Below are positions 13,201 through 25,089 of a stretch of DNA of 64,000 nt, one piece after another. Source of the stretch: Caprimulgus europaeus. Its lineage: Eukaryota > Chordata > Aves > Caprimulgiformes > Caprimulgidae. A program made the translations under genes and the position numbers. The first letter of the stretch is position 1. Each line of letters begins with the position of its first letter. The notes beneath the pieces were generated by a model. That model saw nothing but the letters and a program-made list of their open reading frames with translations. It was not told where the DNA came from and did not search any database. The stretch covers positions 68,987,474-69,051,473 of the forward strand of contig OU015528.1 of the NCBI GenBank assembly GCA_907165065.1. The letters are read 5' to 3'.

Positions 13201-14185
13201 GTAAGTATAGGAGACAAGCCTGCACTAATCAGTCAGTTCTAGTTCGGTTGGGAAGCACAGCAAAAAGCAAAATACTTGTGAAAAGTTACAGCTGTTGATC
13301 ACCTACAACTGGGCAGTTTTTTCTCTGCCTGAGCTGCTGAACTGATGCGTTCAGAGCGTAGGTTTTTTCTGGGAAAGCAAGCTTGTTTTCTAAATTCAGC
13401 AGTACTTCTAAAAGTCATCCTTAATGTACCTTAAATTATGGCATTAAGTGTGTAAATATGCTGCTTTTATGGAGCTTGCTGTCTGCTGTTAAGCAATCAG
13501 AGGCTAATTCAAGCTGGAGGAGAATTGCAGTCTCTAGTCTAACCAGCTGCATGAAGCAGGGGCTCAAACCAGGCTGCTCAGGGCTTTCTCCAGTTGAGTG
13601 TTGAAAACCTCCAGAGATGGAGACTTCATATCCTCTGTGGGCAACCTGTTTCACTGCCTGCTAAAGTTTTTCCTTGTATTTATTTTAAACAAATGCTTTT
13701 TGGCCCATCAGATTTCACTTTTCTCATCAGTCTGCTGGTTGTGCAAAGTCATCCAACATAGAAAGCTGTCAAAACTTCAAAAGCATATAAATCCTCTTTA
13801 CATTTGTGCCTCTTTTCATGCTCCCTTAATACACTTTACTGACACCTTTACACACCACTTAAAAAATTGATGAAAAAGATAGAGGTGAATTTTCGGGGAC
13901 TGTAATTTTAGTATGAGAGCTAAAGTACCTAATTCTGCAAGTAATTTGTAATGTGGCAGTTTTAACATTTTATTAAATATTTAGTAAGATTCTGATAGTA
14001 AAGTCTTTATTAACTACTGTAGCATTTTTTGTCAGTGTTATAGCAAGTCAGAAATGTTGGAGCAAGTAGATATTTCCACAGACAATGTACATTTTTTGAA
14101 AATGTTTTCATCATCTTAAATTTCTGGTGTTCTTAGTATTTTGGAAGCATTTTATAGAATTATTTTAAATATTTCTCATTAACAG
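13201..14185 (+). other. PTPN12: PTPN12 intron with CR1 fragment
   Basis: Short intron from GTAAGT to TCATTAACAG. It contains a minus-strand CR1 3' fragment (about 13510-13760, listed separately). The rest is AT-rich and unremarkable. Confidence 0.85.
13510..13760 (-). mobile_element. CR1 LINE 3' fragment
   Basis: On the minus strand this has the CR1 3'-end block: the complement of TCTAGTCTAACCAGCTGC, then GCTCAGGGCTTTCTCCAGTT, then a stretch like AAAACCTCCAGAGATGGAGA and GGGCAACCTGTTTCACTGCC. These are the usual CR1 3' sequence in order. Diverged and truncated at both ends; borders are approximate. Lies within a PTPN12 intron, antisense to the gene. Confidence 0.85.
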
Positions 14186-14216
14186 GGTTTGAAAACAACT
14201 TCACCTGTACTACCTG
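14186..14216 (+). CDS. PTPN12: PTPN12 31-base micro-exon
   Basis: A 31-base exon between acceptor TTCTCATTAACAG and donor GTAAGT. It begins on a codon boundary and encodes GLKTTSPVLP plus the first base of the next codon. The phase matches both neighbours exactly (0 in, 1 out), which is the main support for such a small exon. It lies in the variable region between the CTH motif and the conserved C-terminus. Skipping it would shift the frame and lose the C-terminus. Confidence 0.82.
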
Positions 14217-15580
14217 GTAAGTGATAGAAAAGACTTTTTTTTTATTAACATTAATATGAAAAGGAGTGTGTTTGCCACTTGTTAATCTGTCCAGTAACCA
14301 CGTAAGAGTGGAAGGTTCAAGTAACCTAACTGTTGGAACTGATAGTGTTTTGGGAGTATTTTTATTAGAAAATTAGAAACCAGGGAAAGTTTTTTTTCTC
14401 CTAGCAATTCACAAATATTTCATCATCTAACCTTAAAATAAATGTATACATTATTAGTTCAAAAGCTACTTCCAACTCATGATGCTTGAATTTCATTGGC
14501 AAACATCTAAAAATTACAGTAGTCTTGCAACAAGTACGTGTCTTAAAACATATATTTCCTACTGAACAAAAATTTGTCTGAATTTGTCTTTTGCTCTGAA
14601 GGTATCCAAGGATATTGTCAAAACACTGGCATTTCTGAAAAAGCCTTCTGTTTTTAAAGCTCCTAAGATTTTCTGAGGAAGCAAGTTACAAGTCTAATTT
14701 AAAAATTGATATTAAACTTTGGGTATGCTAAAATAATTAAGAAAAAAAATACTGACTTTAAATGCATATTATAATTTTTTTCAGCTTAAATAGAACCTTT
14801 CCATGTTCTTGCAATAGAAATTGTAAACGTTGGTGAATTAATTTAATTTCATAAAGACAGGAGTAAACCTGAAATAAGTTCAGCAGTGATGTATGTGTGT
14901 ATATATATACACACACACACACGTGTGTGCATGTATGTTGCATATTTAATGAGGTCTGTAATTTTCTGTCTTCTGAAAAGGCTTCAGTAGGAAGGTGTAG
15001 TCTATCAGCTGATGTTTAAATTTGCAGCAACCTGCTTCTGCTGTAAGCTTATGTCTACCATGTATCTTCTGCGTATGCTTGAATGGGCTTGTGCAGTCCA
15101 TGTGGAGCTCCATGTTAAATATCTGGTAGATTTTGAAAAATAAATTTGTTTTCAGACTATGACAGATTTGCTAGTAGGGTGATTATACCAGTAATGCAAG
15201 AGTTACTTGTTGTTGTTTCTTAAGCACCTTTAGTTTAGAAAGAACATGAACAGGTGCATTTATATTGATGCATTAAATGGTATTGGGAGCTCTTGTGATA
15301 AATAGATGCCAAATGGAATTTTAAATATCTATACAAACTTAAAAAACAAGATAATTCATATCTGGCAAACAGGAATGTGTCACTGTCATTGAACATCTGC
15401 TTCATAAACTATTTTGAAATATGTTTTTTTAAAGAAATGAAAAATTGGCTTTTAAATCTTTATTTTTGGAAAGATTATTTGATGCAGGTTGTGTTCAGGA
15501 CTGAGCTGTACTTAAAAATAGCGTTCACACAGTGCTGACTAACTGACTGTTACACTAAGGAGGTTGTGTGTGTTTTCCAG
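14217..15580 (+). other. PTPN12: PTPN12 intron
   Basis: Intron from GTAAGT to TGTTTTCCAG. It holds a compound TG/TA/CA microsatellite (14894-14929) and otherwise AT-rich non-coding sequence. Confidence 0.85.
14894..14929. repeat. Compound TG/TA/CA/TG microsatellite
   Basis: Alternating purine-pyrimidine dinucleotides run TG, then TA, then CA, then CG/TG. Bases 14894-14915 form a perfect 22-base palindrome and 14916-14929 a second perfect palindrome of 14 bases. Simple repeat inside a PTPN12 intron. Confidence 0.95.
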
Positions 15581-15697
15581 ATTGCCCTGAAAGAAGCAAC
15601 AAAACACCAACTGACGTTTTACCTCAGATTTCTTTTTCTGGTTCCACTGATACAAGAGGTCAAATTTCAGAATTTCCTGCAGAAGTAACAGATATTG
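15581..15697 (+). CDS. PTPN12: PTPN12 penultimate exon
   Basis: A 117-base exon with acceptor TGTTTTCCAG and donor G|GTAATT. It completes the split Asp codon from the micro-exon and encodes DCPERSNKTPTDVLPQISFS, then GSTDTRGQISEFPAEVTDI. The closing EVTDIGF junction corresponds to EATDIGF in mammalian PTP-PEST, so the placement is secure although the middle is poorly conserved. Confidence 0.94.
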
Positions 15698-16306
15698 GTA
15701 ATTACAGTTTATTAAAAATAGATCACTAGATAATTTAAGCAGAAGATTCATTAACACTACTGGTTTGCATAGCTGCTGCTGCTATCTCCCTCCAACTTGC
15801 TGAGGTGCAGAACCCAGCCAAATTAGCCTGCCTGGTCTCTTCAGCATTGAGGAAAGAGTTTTTCCCAGAATGAGTGATTCAGTCATTCTTCACTTTGTTT
15901 TTTAGAGTATATGAAGTATAGAATTAGTCATATGGGATATAATTTCTGTAGAGCACTGAAATTTCTGAAATAATACCTGAGAAAACTGCTTTGGTACACA
16001 GAGAAGGGAAAAAAAAATCAATAAATGATAAAGGCTGTAAGACTGATTGTATTTTCTGAGAAGTACTTTCCAAGGGAGGTTTAAATAGTGAGCTGTAACT
16101 ATATACAAATTCATCATGTTTGTATTTCCTATGGCCATAGTGCCTTTAGAGCTCCCAATACTGCAGAGTCGTTTTCTAGCCATGAGAATAAACGTCTTTG
16201 GTAAGAGCTGGAGCATGTCTTGCAGTGGTCCTTCTGACTGCTGCCAACATTTGTGAGACTGCATTGTCTGAGGGGACAGAGTGTTAAATACATTTCTTTT
16301 CCTTAG
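15698..16306 (+). other. PTPN12: PTPN12 last intron
   Basis: Final intron, from GTAATT to CTTTTCCTTAG. No repeat or RNA gene recognised. The minus-strand open frame across it (to about 16387) is a shadow. Confidence 0.85.
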
Positions 16307-16368
16307 GTTTTGGCAACCGCTGTGGAAAACCCAGAGGACCAAGAGAGCCACCTTCAGAATGGACATGA
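16307..16368 (+). CDS. PTPN12: PTPN12 terminal exon and stop
   Basis: The last coding exon joins at a glycine codon and encodes GFGNRCGKP...PPSEWT followed by TGA (16366-16368). This C-terminus is nearly identical to that of mammalian PTP-PEST, which fixes the end of the gene. The six exons here total 1342 bases and encode about 446 residues, close to the corresponding length in mammals. A longer open frame that begins at 16310 in another frame is not the gene. Confidence 0.97.
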
Positions 16369-18235
16369 TCCAAAATCCAATGGACATACTATCAATAAAT
16401 TATACTGGAAAACTCAAGTGCCACTGAGAACTAGAAAAATAGTATTCCACTTTTCTGGGGGGCGACTAACACAGAGCAGTGTAGATCTAACTACCAATGG
16501 TACACTCTTACCGTGCATCCCACGCAAAACCTTAAACATTGATCACAACAGTGGATTCCAGTATTACAACTTAACTTTTTGCTGGGGCCATCTACCTGCC
16601 TTATTACACTTAGGAGAAAGTATTACATATGAATTATTTCGTAACTTCAAGTATTATTGCCTTAATGTCTTTTAACCCTGTTACACGCTGCTTGTAGACA
16701 TATGTTAATATAGTAATACTTTTGACAGATTGTGTTTATGGACTACTTTTTGCTAACGTTTGATTACCATGTATGCATTATTTTGTATATGTACAGGGCA
16801 AGTAAGTATATAATTTGATAAATTGCAATCATAAAATATTAACAGAAGATGTAAGAAATCTCTGCATGATCTAAATTTTTGTGTACCTTATTTGTAAATT
16901 ATTTGCCCTGAAGTTTTAGAAGTAGTTTCTGGGGTTTTTTACAAAAATTGCTGGACACACGCAGCCAGAATTGCAGGTTAGCAGAGATAAAGATTGTAAT
17001 ACATTTTGTAAATTGTAAGCAAAAGGTTATTTTTATATTATATACTGTTTAATTGTCAGACCTAATTTGTTCTGGTTTTCATCTAGTCATGGAGATTCAG
17101 TAAGTGCCTTGGAACAGTATTGAATTCTCTTAGCCCATGTATGTTACTTCAGTGTTTTGAGTTCATCTGGAATTAGTTTATCAAGAATATTTGTACGTTT
17201 CTAGTATATTTGACCTGCCAGTAAAAGAGAAATCATTCTACATAATCAACACTCCTTAGTTTTCATTTGAATGTTTCATCAGTTGCAATCTTTAGAAAAT
17301 CCATCTCTATCAACTTTCTGTATAATAGAGTTTTACAGTTTTAATGTGGCGTGTTTCTAATTTGGGAAAACCAGAACACACTGGTAAAAGGACTGTTTAA
17401 ATACCACTGTCTTCTCTTAGAAATGGTAAATACCATTTTTGTTGTTCAGCGACTGTGTATGTAAGAAAGCAACTTATATGAAGGTTCACATAGAGCCCTT
17501 GCAGCTACACTGTATCTTGGCAATATATTGTGTCAAGAGTTAATCCTTATAAGGATTCCTTACTTAAACTTTTCTGTAATACAATCTTTAAATTAAAGAA
17601 AGTCAAAATCTCACTATGGGTGTTTTTACTCTTAGGAGAAAACCTGTATTCAGAGGCAAAATAAAAGTGCAGGATGGCAGTCTGGCTTAGCTTACAGATC
17701 TCGTACTTGAACAAAACAGTGACCCTCAGGACCTTATTTTTAGTAAGTACTTGAAAAGTTCTGGCTAACAATAATACCAGAGAAGTGAAGAAGAACGTTT
17801 AGAGGAAAAACGTTTATTTTAGGTAGTGAAGCTATCTATTAATCTGAACTTCAGCTATGGAAACATTACACCTGGTTTACTACTTGTACCTTTAGGGCCT
17901 CTCCTCTAAGAGAGAGGTAACGTCCAGATAGCAGCCCTGATGTAACTTCCAAAAGGTGCATACTTTGCAATTACTGTCTTTGACTGTGAGTTAATCACCA
18001 CGCATTTGGTACACGTGATGGAATGCCTACCTGGGAAGCTCTTTCAAAGAACTGTACACACTATAAATACTTCACTTCCTGTGGCTATAGCTTTGCAAAT
18101 ATTAGTTTAAACATAAATAGTTCAATGATATATGCCATTTGGGATAACCTATATCAACTAGATTTCCTGCTTTGTAAACAGTTCAGACAGCTGGAATGTC
18201 TTGCAGTTGGCAGAATAAAGTTGGCCTGACCTTTG
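16369..18235 (+). other. PTPN12: PTPN12 3'UTR (distal end uncertain)
   Basis: AT-rich sequence after the stop with several ATTTA-type elements. Possible poly(A) signals are GATAAA at about 16987, AATAAA at 17660-17665 and AATAAA at 18214-18219. The last is followed by a TTTGTTTCC-type downstream element. Mammalian PTPN12 3'UTRs are usually under about 1 kb as I recall, which would favour an earlier site. Sequence alone does not decide. Confidence 0.55.
18214..18219 (+). terminator. Candidate poly(A) signal AATAAA
   Basis: Canonical AATAAA followed within 20 bases by a T/G-rich stretch. Could be a distal PTPN12 cleavage signal; another AATAAA lies at 17660. No transcript data to confirm. Confidence 0.35.
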
Positions 18236-21200
18236 TTTCCCTTCCCTTGCATTGAAGATGATTAGCTTAGACTTTCACTCTTATGGACCTCCTGCAGTTT
18301 TGTGATGCATGACGGGCTGTCATTACTGGACAGTTAAAAACAGTTGTTTCAAAATGTTACACTGATAAATAAGAAAATTTCCAAATATGTTGTGTATGTA
18401 CTTTCTGAGGATCGTTTCCATATTTCCCTACCAAGAAAATATAAACTGTGCAGACTGTAGCTTTTGCACTTTCCACATTTGAATTGCACTTAGAGCAAAG
18501 GCTGACAAAAATCTGTGAACTATATCAAGGCCATCTGGTAATGTTTAATTAAAGTACATTCAAGTTCAATTTTTTTTTCCGTTAGATTTGCATGGATCTG
18601 GATAGCATTCTAGACTGAGTTCATCACAGAAAGTTCTCAGCCTTCCTTTGCTTTAGCAACAGGAAACTGCAGTTGTCCTGTATGGATTTCTGTATCCTTT
18701 GACAGACCCATTTTACAGCTCAGTGTTGCCTGCTTACGTTCATCTAAGCTTTATATTTTCACCTATTTTATTTCAGGTAAACTGACAGTTTTAAGTGCAA
18801 AGCAAAACCTGCCCAGTGTCTTTACTCTCTGTGTCTGCAGTTGTGGATGGTACAGAGATAAGCGCGGGGTCGGGTGCTGTATGCTGTATGATTTCACATC
18901 GTGACTTCAGAATGTTACCCAGTCTAACAACATCTTCAAAACCCAAGACCTTTGTTTGCTGTGGCTCGTTTGAAATTGAATCTAAAGGGGTTTAGTGTAT
19001 TACATTGGCTTGCAGATTATCATTGAATACAGATCTAGACCAAGTCCTATATTTTGAAATCAATTGTGGAACTGTAGAATAATGTAATGGAATAACAGAA
19101 TTTCTTTTCATGGAGCTCCAGTCTTCCAAGTTATTTTTTCCGAAAGCAGTCTTCAACTTTAGTCTCTCAAGTGCAGCTTTTGTCAGGCATACAACTGATT
19201 TGATCGTTATAGCAAAGAACCAGTAACACTACTCAGCCCAGCTGTTCTTATTAATAACCACTGCATTGGCTTGTTCGTTCCTTCAGTATTTTTCTAATAT
19301 TCCATTTATTAAATTGTCTAACTGTATTGATAGTTAACATCATGCAGTAAATTATCACATCAAGAGAAGAATGAGTTCTTCGTGTTTTAGAAATGTAAAT
19401 GATCAAGTCTCAGAAGGAAGTTGACCTCTACTAGCATCATTGCTCATCTCTATTATGCAGCATACTTTAGGTTTTGTATTGATTTGGCAGGTAGCTTTCT
19501 ACTTTTTAGTGATTAGAGCATTACTTCAGCATTTTTATTTGTTATTTATCTGTTAGGAAAGCCTGCTGCATTTACATGCGATTTTCCTTGAAGAATTTTC
19601 TAACTTGAGAGCTCTGCAGAACAATGAAAACCGAAGAATTACCTCTGCATTTTTGTATATTGAAATCTTGGACTGGGTTTCTCTGGAAAAAAATTTGTAA
19701 AAGAACAAATGCAGATCAGGTGTGACACTGACTGGGCAGTGTGATAACCCCATGCTGCTGAAGTAGTTGCTTTTAGCTGGTAGATCATACTGTCTTTAAA
19801 CAGTCTTCTGACAATTGGATGCTTAAATATTTGCATTTGGGGACTGAACTGTGTGTATCAGGTTGTAAATTCCCACTGTGCCATATAGTACTTGGTATGA
19901 AGTGGTGGCTTTAATATACAGTAAGTATAAATTCCATGTTTCTAATGCAGTAATGTTAGCCCTGATGGTTTATTTCAAAGTCACTTAACACAATTATGTA
20001 TCTCATCTATTTCATTGTGCTTTTCACATGCCTGACAATACTGTACTGGAAGTGACAAGTGGCTCCTCCTGTGTTACCTGGTGGATGTGCAAAGAGAGTT
20101 GTATGGCATTTAAAGTCACTTTCATCAGTCAAGCAAAGGCTTTGGGTTGCAAAGGAGGAGCTGGGGTGATGACTGTATCTCAGAGCATCTGCTCTTCAGT
20201 GTACTTGAGGACTGAGAAGATGGTTGTGAGAAGGATGGTTGAGATGATGGTTGTATGGCAGAGTTCAGATTAGGGAAGCTCTGTGTAGCCTGGACACTTC
20301 TGTGACTCTTTGCTCCAATGCCAGGCAGACCATCCACAGTCCAGCTGGAGCCATAATTTATTCAACTCTTGATTAATGAATCTGCTTAATGGAAGGTGGT
20401 TAAGATGTTCTGATGCCAATCGGTCAGAACAATTGTGATTGAAGCAAGGGAGTAACCTGGTAAAAAGGGAAGATCATGAGTGGCATTCAAGCAAAAAACA
20501 ACATAAAATTTGCTCCTTCCTTATTATTATTTGCAGTTTGAAAATATTATTTCTGGTGCCAGATCACAGAAGAAATGAGAGCTAAGCCTCAGACTTCCTG
20601 GCAGGAATGAGGGAACGGATTGTCAGCATTAAGCAGCTGATAAATCTTGGGCCACACAGAGCACCCTGCAAACAAGACTGTGCTTCTCCCAGTCTCATGG
20701 GCAGTTCAGCTGAGTTAAGAAAAGCTTGTAAACACTGGCAAAAACTATCCTAAGGTATAATGACCCCAGACATGAAGGCTTTTATGTTATTTTTGACTGT
20801 GCTGATTTTTACTTACAGCTGGGGAATAAAAGAGTAAAGAACTTTGAAAATGTGATTTGACTTTAGTAGCTGCCTTGCTGGTTTTCAGAGCACTGGAGTG
20901 AAAGGGCTTATGTGTCACACAGGCAGCAGGAGCAGTAGTAAGGGTGGAAAAGGAAGAGGAGTATCCCTGACATCTAGTCAGAGTAGTTGGATGGCACTTC
21001 TGAGTGGGAAGGACAGAAAGCCAGGGCTGCTGCCTAGGAGGTGTGTTCAGGAGGCAACACAAGGGATACTAAAGATCAGTTTTAACATTAAAAAAAAAAA
21101 AAAAGTTTTAACAAGTCACAGTAAGCAGTTATGAATACAAACTGGCTTTATAATACAGCAAATTACTTGAAATTGATGAACTCAAGTTTTCACACAGAAT

Positions 21201-22690
21201 ATACCCATGGTGAATATTAGCCAGAGGCAAACAAGTGTCTTAGACAATAATAAATGCACAGCTATAACTGGATTTTGTTGCAGTCAGACTGAATTTGTCT
21301 GACTAGTTGAGTAACTAAGTATTTCTGTTGATATATTTAACTGAAAGTATTTTCTTCCTCCTCTCCCATAATAGGAATATTTGCAGGTCAACAGACCGAC
21401 TTGGTAACAGCCATACCTCTGCAGTGTACAGGCCTGGCTGCATACTAACCCCAGTCACTCACCCTGTTAACAGGAGCTTGTGAAGCAAAGCGCCCTGTTG
21501 TCTTGTCCAAGAGGCTGGTAACGTGGACAGTCAGAGGTGGAGTTTGTGCCGCTGCTGGCTGGCTGCTCGCAGGACTCCACCAGGCCCTAGTGCTGCTTCT
21601 TCCACGGATGCTCCCAGCTCTGTTCCTCCCATCTTCTCTCTTGACTCAGCATTTTCTCCTAATTCACTTGTTTTCCAACTGCCACAAGAGCAGTACCTTT
21701 TTTCTAATACTTGTCTTGATTTTAGTTGTTTGGTGCTTTGCTCTGCCAAACTAAGATTTTGACTAAATCTTGCATCTGCATTTAAGTACAAAGTGTAAAT
21801 ACCCAAAATGACTGTTCAGTGACTTTTTCTTATCTTCTTGTTTTTCAAGGGCAGCAGGTTACCTAAAAATGAATTTCTTTAGCCTTGTAGGAGCTAGTGG
21901 GCTGAGAATTTGCATATGAATCCTAGCTAGGAAGGCAGCTGATCAAAAGCTGCATACTTTCATAAAGCAACTGGTTTTTGGTTTGAACATGCTTCTCTTT
22001 TGCCTGGGATGTAAATGTGGGCTGATTTAACTTTGCTTAGGTGATAGCCTGCTATTTCTTATCTCCCATATGACATCAAGTACGTCGACAAAACAGCTTT
22101 TCTTATTTAGCTGTACTAAAGAGTGGTTTCTCTGCCCCCACTAGTAAATCAGAAATGCAGTAGTGGGCAGGAAGGTCAAGTGTGAGCAGGGGATTACAGC
22201 GGAGGAGTGTTGGATGTTTAGAAACCAGCAGTCTTACAGTAAGGGAGAGAACTGTACTTAAGTAAATTTACTTTAGCAACGACAACAGGATTACTTGGCA
22301 TATGGGTGAGGAATACATCTTCAGTCCAAACTTGGCACTTCTGAACTGAGAGTGTGACTCTTCCTCCCAAGGAAGGCACCTTGCCTTGGCTGGCAGACAG
22401 CTTCTGGGTCCATCACTTCAGGGAAAACAGCTTTTTGATGGCTGCATTGGTGGCCAGGCTTGCTTTAAATGTCCTTAAACCCCTGCACAAATCAGTTATT
22501 AATTTCCTCAGGCTGAAGTAGCTTTTGTGCTAATCACTCCTTGGTATATCTTCTCCCTAAAAATATTCGTCCCTCAGTTGTATACCTCTTGTTTATACTT
22601 GACCTTCTTATATAGGGCCTACAAAGCATACAAGGTGCTTGCAGATAGGGTGTTGATTGGGTTGTGGGACTGCACTAAAACCTCTATCAG
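18236..22690. other. Intergenic sequence, proximal
   Basis: Non-coding sequence between PTPN12 and the purine-rich block. Scattered open frames of up to about 90 codons on both strands have no family resemblance. An A14-type run lies near 21090-21104. No RNA gene or clear transposon recognised. Confidence 0.6.
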
Positions 22691-22740
22691 GCTAGAGGAC
22701 CTCTAACAGGTCCTCTAACCAGGACCTGTTTTGCTAGAGG
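22691..22740. repeat. Pair of overlapping inverted repeats
   Basis: AGAGGACCT (22694-22702) is the exact complement of AGGTCCTCT (22708-22716), with a 5-base loop. AACAGGTCCT (22705-22714) is the exact complement of AGGACCTGTT (22721-22730), with a 6-base loop. The two stems share 22708-22714 so only one can form at a time. GCTAGAGG flanks at 22691 and 22733. Confidence 0.9.
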
Positions 22741-24170
22741 CTGTACAAAGCAAAAAGGATGTGGGTTCCCTCCCACCCCGAGTCACGGCCAGGAGTGCAA
22801 GGAACCTGTAATCGCACTCTGATAGGAAATAAAAATGACATGTGCAATCTAAACAAGATTGTGTTGTATCTCAGTCCAGGAAAATTCTTAGAGGAGGAAT
22901 ATAAACAGTGGCTTTGGAAGGACTGAAGGAAACTTGCAAGCTTGAAGGGCAGCATGGAAGAAATTGTAAGGTTGGCCTTAAAACTTGGAGAGGACGACGA
23001 AGGCTGGCATAACAAGTCAGTCAAGCAGAAGTTGATCTCAGAACAGCATGAAGGGCAAAAGTTAAGGTGTGGAGAACACGGAAGCTGAAAACAAGTTGTG
23101 TAGAAAACAGCAGAGCACGAGGTAAGATGAGGATAAATGATGCACTTAGCAAAGGTCTGGAAGACAGCTGTTCTCTCATGGGTATAAGCAAGACATTCCA
23201 TTTGTGAAGGTGAAATGAGATGTGAGATGGACAAGAACTTTGGAAAGATAAGATCTTACATGTTCAGCAGCAAAGGTCTGCAAGATCTGACTAGCATAAA
23301 CCAGAGCACCTGGAGAGAAGTCCAGGTGGCAGAAAAGTCCGAGTGAGAGGGAATAGGCATCAGTGATGGTTGGCATGGTAGCAGCAAGGACAATGATGAG
23401 AGAAGTGGGTAGAAGAAGGAAAACAGGAGAAGAGGTCTGATTAAGCCAAATGGAGCTTCAGCTGAAGACTAGGTGTCTATAGAAAGAGAGACAAGGAATT
23501 GCATAACACCTTTGTGCATGAGGAGACAAATCTGGATTATAAGAGCATGGGTATGTCATGTTAGGGCTTCTTGGGGACTACTCAGAGTGCCCATGCTGCT
23601 AGAAGGCTGGGGGGAGTGCTCTCCTGAAGTACACTGAAAGGGTTAAAAGATAGGAAAAGCCAGGAAAAGCGTGATCCACGGGAAGAATAATTTTCAGGAC
23701 AGTGTGAGGAGGAAAAGGATCCTGCATTCGGTATCTCTGAAATCAAAAAGCCTCTGGAAACAGGTTTGAGAGAGAAGTCAGATTGGACATAGTCCAAAAA
23801 GGAACTTCAGGAAGTGAGCATGGAGGTGAAAATGAAAACAAATGCTGAATGTTTTGGGGGGCAGAAAGCTCAAGCATTGCATTCACCCACGTGTGCACAC
23901 ACACAGAGAGGCTAAAGAGTGCATTGTGAGGGAAAAGAGCAGCAAAGGACAACAGCAAGGTGGAGATCGAGGTTAGGATGGAATTGAGGGCAAGCAGAAA
24001 AACTTGAGAGGAAAAGATAAAAAGTGTGTGCACTTGGTGGTAGAAAGGTGAGATGTGAAAGAGCTAAATCAGTGGGAGAAAATAGTGCAGTTAGAGGTTC
24101 CCCACAGTTAAGGGAGGACAGAAGTTGAGAAGAATTTGAGGAGCTGAACCAGAGGTGTTTCAGCTTCTAC
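22740..24170. other. Purine-rich block of unknown origin
   Basis: About 1.4 kb with strong purine excess on the + strand, in clear contrast to its flanks. Short motifs recur, for example GCAAAGGTCTG at about 23153 and again at about 23271. Minus-strand frames stay open because stop codons are rare in C/T-rich text (166 codons at 22734-23234, 96 at 23743-24033). No protein family is recognised in them. May be a decayed repeat or a transcription-associated strand skew. Confidence 0.5.
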
Positions 24171-25089
24171 AAGGGGACCCCTCAGCTTTCGTTATTGTTT
24201 CTGTGTAAAGCTCACTTCCACATGACCCCTTAAAGCTGTGCATGTGGAGGTTTGAAGACACTTCCTGAAACACTTCGCTTGCCTTTCTTTGAGGGTGAAC
24301 TGTGTGGCATGTGTATAGACCTGCAGTGCAAATCTCAAACCTAGACAGAGGAAAATCCCCTGGCTCAAAGGCTCTTCACCCCCACTCCCAGCTGAACTAC
24401 AAAACACAACTGACTTTGACCTCTGAGCCTTGTCTGGGGTGTTGTTATTGTGTATGGAAGCTCTGGCTGACTCTTTCTCAAAGGTTTATCATAATCTTTG
24501 CTGTCAGCATCATGCAAACAATGTGCAATTTTGTGTACAGGTCCATGGCAGCCATTAGCCCTCCTGATGCTTGCAGAGCTGGAGAACAACACTAACCGAG
24601 TTGGCTGGGGCTGAGATGGAGGGTAGTGTGAATCGGAGCAGATAAACACGGCATTGATGTTGATGCAGGCTCAAAGACAAGATTTACTGAGGGCTTTTTG
24701 TAGTGACATAAGTGCAAACCACTTCAACGTTCTCTAAACGGATAAAGCACAAGCTGAAAATAGGGCACGGCTTTTTTCCAAGCCGAGCGTTGAGCGTTGT
24801 TGGGGTTCAGCTTTGTTAACAGAGTTGTAATTCGGTCTGCAAGTCTTTAAAGCTGCACTTGACATTGAATGTGGGATCAGTACATGTCTACACGTACTGG
24901 GAAATCACTAGTGCTCCTGATGGAACTGCAGCCGAGTTACACAGCTTTTTAAGAGACCGCTTCTGCCGTGTCCTCTGTGCCAGGCTGCAGAAGTAGCCTC
25001 ACTCAGCAGGTTCTAGGTTCTGCTGTTTCTTTTGATTTGGAGCCTTTTCTGGCTTTCTGAGTGTTTGGTACTTGTAATGTATTGAGATC
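24171..25089. other. Intergenic sequence
   Basis: Mixed-composition non-coding sequence between the purine-rich block and the long CR1. Nothing recognised. Confidence 0.6.

Noticed and set aside
16310-16675. 121-codon + strand frame over the end of PTPN12
   Set aside because: Different frame from the true terminal exon, which ends at 16368 with the conserved PPSEWT terminus.
22734-24033. Minus-strand frames of 166 and 96 codons treated as possible genes
   Set aside because: Explained by C/T-rich minus-strand text with few stops; no motif, no start context, no splice pattern.
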